From Abyssibacter profundi (GTDB lineage Bacteria > Pseudomonadota > Gammaproteobacteria > Nevskiales > OUC007), in the NCBI RefSeq assembly GCF_003151135.1, contig NZ_QEQK01000011.1, positions 62,001-126,000 of the forward strand: a stretch of DNA of 64,000 nucleotides, in the 5' to 3' direction. Every line of letters starts with the position of its first letter. Positions within the stretch are counted from its first letter, which is position 1. The notes under the pieces were generated by a model. That model saw nothing but the letters and a program-made list of their open reading frames with translations, made no database searches and was not told the DNA's origin. The position numbers and the translations under genes were made by a program. Positions 61,201 through 64,000 of the stretch are shown piece after piece.

Positions 61201-64000
61201 GTGGCACAGGCGGCCTTGTTCGAAACCGCCGAGCCCGCGGACGATGCTGCCGAAGCGGTGGTGGGCGATCCCGCGACCGAGCCGGACAATGCCGATGCGC
61301 TGTCTGCTTCGGTGGCAGAAACCCCGGCCGCGCAAGTGTCGAGCGAATCTGCGGAGGTGGAGTCGCCGTCGCATGAGGCCACCTCGGTCGAGGTCGACGC
61401 GTCGGCGCCCGCCGAATCGGCGCTTGACGATGACGCTGCCTTCGATGCTGAGCTGGCCGCAACCTTTGCCGAAGAAGCCGGCGAGTTGCTGCAGGACATC
61501 GACCGCGCGTTCTCCAGTTTCGAAGACGATCCGCAGCGGGGCGAGCCGCTGGACGAAATCGCCCGTGCGCTGCATACCCTGAAGGGTGGCGCACGTACCG
61601 CGGGCATTGCAGCGCTCGGCACGGCAAGTCACCGACTGGAGGATGTGGTCGGTGCGATGCAGTCGGGCCAGCTCTCGCGGGATGCTGCGGTTGTCAGTCA
61701 GCTACACAACGTGGTGGACGGTTTTCACGGTCTCGTCGATCAGCTCAGCCGCGCCGAGACACTGGATGCCAGCCGTGTGCTGGATGACATCGAGGACTTG
61801 CAGCGTCTGGGCAGCCAGGCCGCGGCAACGCCCGCAGCAGACAGTGGCGATGTCCACGACGAACCCGACGTTCCGGACGGTGACGCCAGCGCTGTCGATG
61901 CGCCTGTGCAATTGTCGCCGGATGTATCGGAGTCATCGGACGGTCTGCCGTTGGTCGATGAGGGCACTGTCGCGGCGTCGACGACTGGCGATGTGGACTC
62001 GGCCAGCGACCCGATGGGGGTGGAAGAGCCGCCGATCGCGCCCCCGGAAGACGTGCTTCAAGTCACCGAGGTGGCACCGGACCCGCAGACCGCCGACCCG
62101 GCGCCAGAGGCGGCGCCGCCGTCTGATCCGGTAGAGACGCCCGCCGAAGATGCATTCGAGATCGAGCTTGATCTCTCTGAGTTCGAGTCCATGGAGATGG
62201 CGCCCGACGAAACGTCCTTGTCGGATGATCGGTCAGAGGGCGCGGTCGTACCCGAGACGCCCGAGGCATTGCAGTCCTCGGTGGAGGACGCGCTGACCTT
62301 GCCGGCGGAACCACCGGTGACCGTCGCGCCGTCTAGCAGCGAAACGGCCGCGTCGTCGGTGGCAACGGATGAGACGCCCGCGGCACCCGATGACACCGGG
62401 CTGCTGGCCGGTCTGGATCAGGAGGTGGTCGACATCTTCCTGTCCGAGGCGCGGGAGTTGCTGGATGAGATGGGGACGGCGCTGTCTGGACTGGCGGCCG
62501 CACCCGAGCGCCAGGACGACGCCATCGCCAGCGTCCGTCGCTGCCTGCATACCCTGAAGGGCAGCGCGCGCATGGCCGGCCTCGACGCGCTGGGTGAACA
62601 AACCCATGTGCTCGAAACGGAGCTGGAGGCGCAACTGCCTGGTGGACAGTTCACGCCCCAATGGCTGCGTGATGCCGAGACGGGGGTGGAGCAGCTGGCT
62701 GTCGCCACCGACGAGGTCGAGCGAATCTTCCGGGGCCAGGCGCCAGCCACGGCACTGGTGACTCCGCTCGCTGACGAGCCGCCGTTGCCCGAACCCGCAC
62801 CGGAGCAGGTTCAAGCTGCCGCGCCCGTGGCGGTCGATGACCCGCTGCCGGCTAATGAAGAGCGGGTCGTTAGTGAGCAGGATCTGCTGATCGACGACGG
62901 TGAGGATGTCTCCGAGGTGGCGGCCACCACCGAAGACGCGGAACCCGACCCCGTTGAGCCCGTCGAGGTTCGCGAGTGGGATGAGCGGCTGTTCTGGACG
63001 CCGGATACGCAGCAGGATCAGGCCAGCCTGGTTCGGCGCGAAACCGCGCGCGTCACCGTCGAGCAACTCGACACCATGCTCAATCAGGCGGGCGAGGTTG
63101 GGATTTTTCATTCGCGGCTGGAGGCGCAGTCCACCAGCCAGGCGGCGCAGCTCAACGAACTGCAGCAGACCATCACCCGCGCAAGGGCCCAGCTGCGGCA
63201 GATGGACCTGGAAACCGATGCCCAGATCCAGGCCCGCCAGCAGGGTCGCGCCGACCAGAACCCGGACCGCTACGAAGACGAATTCGATCCGTTGGAGATG
63301 GACCGCTACACGCGCATGCAGGAATTGTCGCGCGCGTTGAACGAGTCGGTGGCCGACCTCGAGAACATCCACGAAACCCTGTCCGAGCAGGTGGCCGAGG
63401 CCGACGGCATGCTGCGGCACCAGGGGCAGATCAATACCTCGCTGCAGCAGGGCTTGATGAGTACGCTGATGGTGCCGTTTTCGCGCCAGGTTCAGCGGCT
63501 GCAGCGCGTGGTCCGGCAGACGGCCAGCGAGTTCGGCCGGGCCGTGGTTGCGGAGTTCGAGGGGATCGAGAGCGAGATGGACCGGAACGTGCTCGAACGC
63601 ATGACCGGCCCGCTGGAGCATTTGTTGCGCAATGCCGTGTATCACGGCATCGAATCCCCGGAAGACCGCCTCGCAGCCGGCAAGTCGGAGACCGGTCGGA
63701 TTGATGTGCGCCTGCGCCGCGAAGGAACCCAGCTGGTCATGGAGGTCGCCGATGATGGCCGCGGCCTCGACCTGCTGAAAATCCGAGGCAAGGCCATCGA
63801 GCGTGGCTTGCTCAGTCCCACGGCCGAGCCCTCGGACGAGGCAGTGGCGCAGTTCATCTTCGAGCCGGGGTTCTCGACCGCGGATGCGCTGAGTCAGGTG
63901 GCGGGACGCGGCGTCGGCATGGACGTGGTCGGCGCTGAGGTCAAACACCTGGGTGGGTCGGTCGATGTCCGATCCGAGCTGGGCAAGGGCGTGCGGTTCC
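58252..64000 (+). CDS. chpA: ChpA/PilL-type hybrid histidine kinase (3'-truncated)
   Basis: CheA-like kinase of the pilus chemosensory system, running off the window after 1916 residues. ATG 58252 overlaps pilI (ATGA). The N-terminus is FimL-like with ELHQIRG (His55). Canonical HPt motifs HTLKG occur at His647, His916, His1108 and His1433, and a variant HTVTG at His782. Long Ala/Glu/Asp-rich linkers separate them. The dimerisation region and kinase core follow, with LEHLLRNAVYHGIES near 1787-1801 (N box), VADDGRGLD near 1832 (G1) and GRGVGMDVVGAEVK. The CheW-like and receiver domains expected at the C-terminus lie outside. Confidence 0.94.
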   Translation, partial: MSAVMRSVRHDLSNGLHWLRGELEQSLARVRDHIDQSMEREDADLLLQKCVVELHQIRGIATVIQCYGAANLADAMKVTVQALASDEAEIRDREAAITALLGASVQLSDYLDLLSGGEQDALLVFHPIINELRVSCGQGVLSEADLVTRHIFDAGLVELDAVIDASREAPASVSARKLLPALHKAMRGWVRGEDRIDSLKRIGRITEHLQSQANGPACRLMMQAAAAAVECLLALKLSDSLELKRQMGQVGELTKRLAMTGESTDDSAAMVRAAVRLGVEVHRSGARSHRARALIERLELDDCLVPDARIEQLRTRVRGPNTDVLTRVATEIREDFAQVKDEIDLAIRTGQRAPEQHESMARTLKRVSDTLSMLDLGALQRVIDHQADVLDKLALDAADSSWMELATALLLVEHNLEDALFGHVRAGSGEEDRRDPATVLAAPPPVKLDHREGAAAALRESLINVSQLKDQISEYIDRGEPGLLADAKRMLHQVESALSLLESERGAGLVARLRESIGQDGFRDIRDDVALADQFADAVALAECYLEALQRRQPQTAHLLDQLEAKLDAAGAEIEEAEEPVTVADDAATGGIQIPEPVNPDEIDPEIREVFLEEAVEVLETLRGHLPGFLRDTENKDTLGTIRRAFHTLKGSGRMVGANDIGEFGWSVEHMLNRCLEGALSVTPAVVKTLEQAVNALPGVIDNFRQGEPLSDEARALVAQTDRVARGAHVDELDDDYDPEIHRIFREDARQHLDTMRQWLDDVPANEHGRFPVSQELVRALHTVTGSAAALSLESVSELASELENLCETVMSAGLGLGDTERTLVYESMTELGAWLDADESGAGSHPGLDALRERAAQAHRELPEDVRKASARRRLVVTFTDEAAELLDTVEQELQAWKATPTAEHHARKVGDALHTLKGSASMADIEDVREQAAAMRERVLAQDAADAGAPDEAWFATMNDSVETVYQLLDAHRSGLAMPSAVAQAALFETAEPADDAAEAVVGDPATEPDNADALSASVAETPAAQVSSESAEVESPSHEATSVEVDASAPAESALDDDAAFDAELAATFAEEAGELLQDIDRAFSSFEDDPQRGEPLDEIARALHTLKGGARTAGIAALGTASHRLEDVVGAMQSGQLSRDAAVVSQLHNVVDGFHGLVDQLSRAETLDASRVLDDIEDLQRLGSQAAATPAADSGDVHDEPDVPDGDASAVDAPVQLSPDVSESSDGLPLVDEGTVAASTTGDVDSASDPMGVEEPPIAPPEDVLQVTEVAPDPQTADPAPEAAPPSDPVETPAEDAFEIELDLSEFESMEMAPDETSLSDDRSEGAVVPETPEALQSSVEDALTLPAEPPVTVAPSSSETAASSVATDETPAAPDDTGLLAGLDQEVVDIFLSEARELLDEMGTALSGLAAAPERQDDAIASVRRCLHTLKGSARMAGLDALGEQTHVLETELEAQLPGGQFTPQWLRDAETGVEQLAVATDEVERIFRGQAPATALVTPLADEPPLPEPAPEQVQAAAPVAVDDPLPANEERVVSEQDLLIDDGEDVSEVAATTEDAEPDPVEPVEVREWDERLFWTPDTQQDQASLVRRETARVTVEQLDTMLNQAGEVGIFHSRLEAQSTSQAAQLNELQQTITRARAQLRQMDLETDAQIQARQQGRADQNPDRYEDEFDPLEMDRYTRMQELSRALNESVADLENIHETLSEQVAEADGMLRHQGQINTSLQQGLMSTLMVPFSRQVQRLQRVVRQTASEFGRAVVAEFEGIESEMDRNVLERMTGPLEHLLRNAVYHGIESPEDRLAAGKSETGRIDVRLRREGTQLVMEVADDGRGLDLLKIRGKAIERGLLSPTAEPSDEAVAQFIFEPGFSTADALSQVAGRGVGMDVVGAEVKHLGGSVDVRSELGKGVRF

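Noticed and set aside
62233-63948. 571-codon - strand open frame over chpA
   Set aside because: Third-position GC bias of chpA keeps the opposite frame open; no recognisable domain.

Overview
The window is chromosomal DNA of a high-GC gammaproteobacterium. Three things point there: the gene order rpoB-rpoC / rpsL-rpsG-fusA-tuf / S10-spc-alpha ribosomal operons; a Pseudomonas-like yggS-pilT-pilU ... pyrC'-pyrB-pyrR-ruvX-algH ... gshB-pilG-pilI-chpA neighbourhood; and a non-catalytic dihydroorotase paired with aspartate carbamoyltransferase. The genus cannot be fixed from the sequence alone. There are no rRNA or tRNA genes, CRISPR arrays or insertion sequences.

Layout. (1) 1-26193: transcription and translation block on the + strand: rpoB (5'-truncated), rpoC, the str operon, then S10/spc/alpha operons ending with rpoA and rplQ. 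A consensus promoter and a leader hairpin with a U-run precede rpsL. A separate promoter precedes rpsM. rpsJ and rplC are separated by an unusual 305-nt structured spacer. (2) 26251-37022: a + strand surface-glycan island of nine genes, most of them translationally coupled: nucleotide-sugar dehydrogenase, DUF354 protein, GT-B glycosyltransferase, a CBS-like/NeuB/SAF/TIM-barrel fusion, CMP-sugar synthetase, aldolase-family protein, SGNH-like protein, 2OG-Fe(II) dioxygenase and Wzx-type flippase. It looks like a nonulosonic-acid pathway with an unfamiliar enzyme set. (3) 37019-41141: a - strand type IV pilin gene with an RpoN promoter, followed by a GT-C glycosyltransferase with TPR-like tail, a GT2 and a TylF-like methyltransferase. 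This is a likely pilin or envelope glycosylation cassette. (4) 41315-46057: rpiA and yggS on -, then pilT, pilU and a third PilT/PilU-like ATPase on +. (5) 46140-48630: pilH-pilJ on -. (6) 48807-56818: a compact - strand series gshA, gshB, apbE, a NusG_II-domain gene, a Gx-type membrane gene, algH, ruvX, pyrR, pyrB and pyrC'. (7) 57291-64000: pilG, pilI and a large chpA cut by the window end.

How the genes work together. The pil/chp genes are the retraction motors and chemosensory control of type IV pili: PilJ receptor, PilI adaptor, ChpA kinase, PilG and PilH response regulators. The system is split into two loci by the glutathione/flavinylation/pyrimidine genes. The glycan island and the pilA-linked glycosyltransferases suggest heavy glycosylation of the cell surface. 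The strongest candidate for something undescribed is the glycan island, centred on the fused NeuB-isomerase enzyme at 30063-32372.
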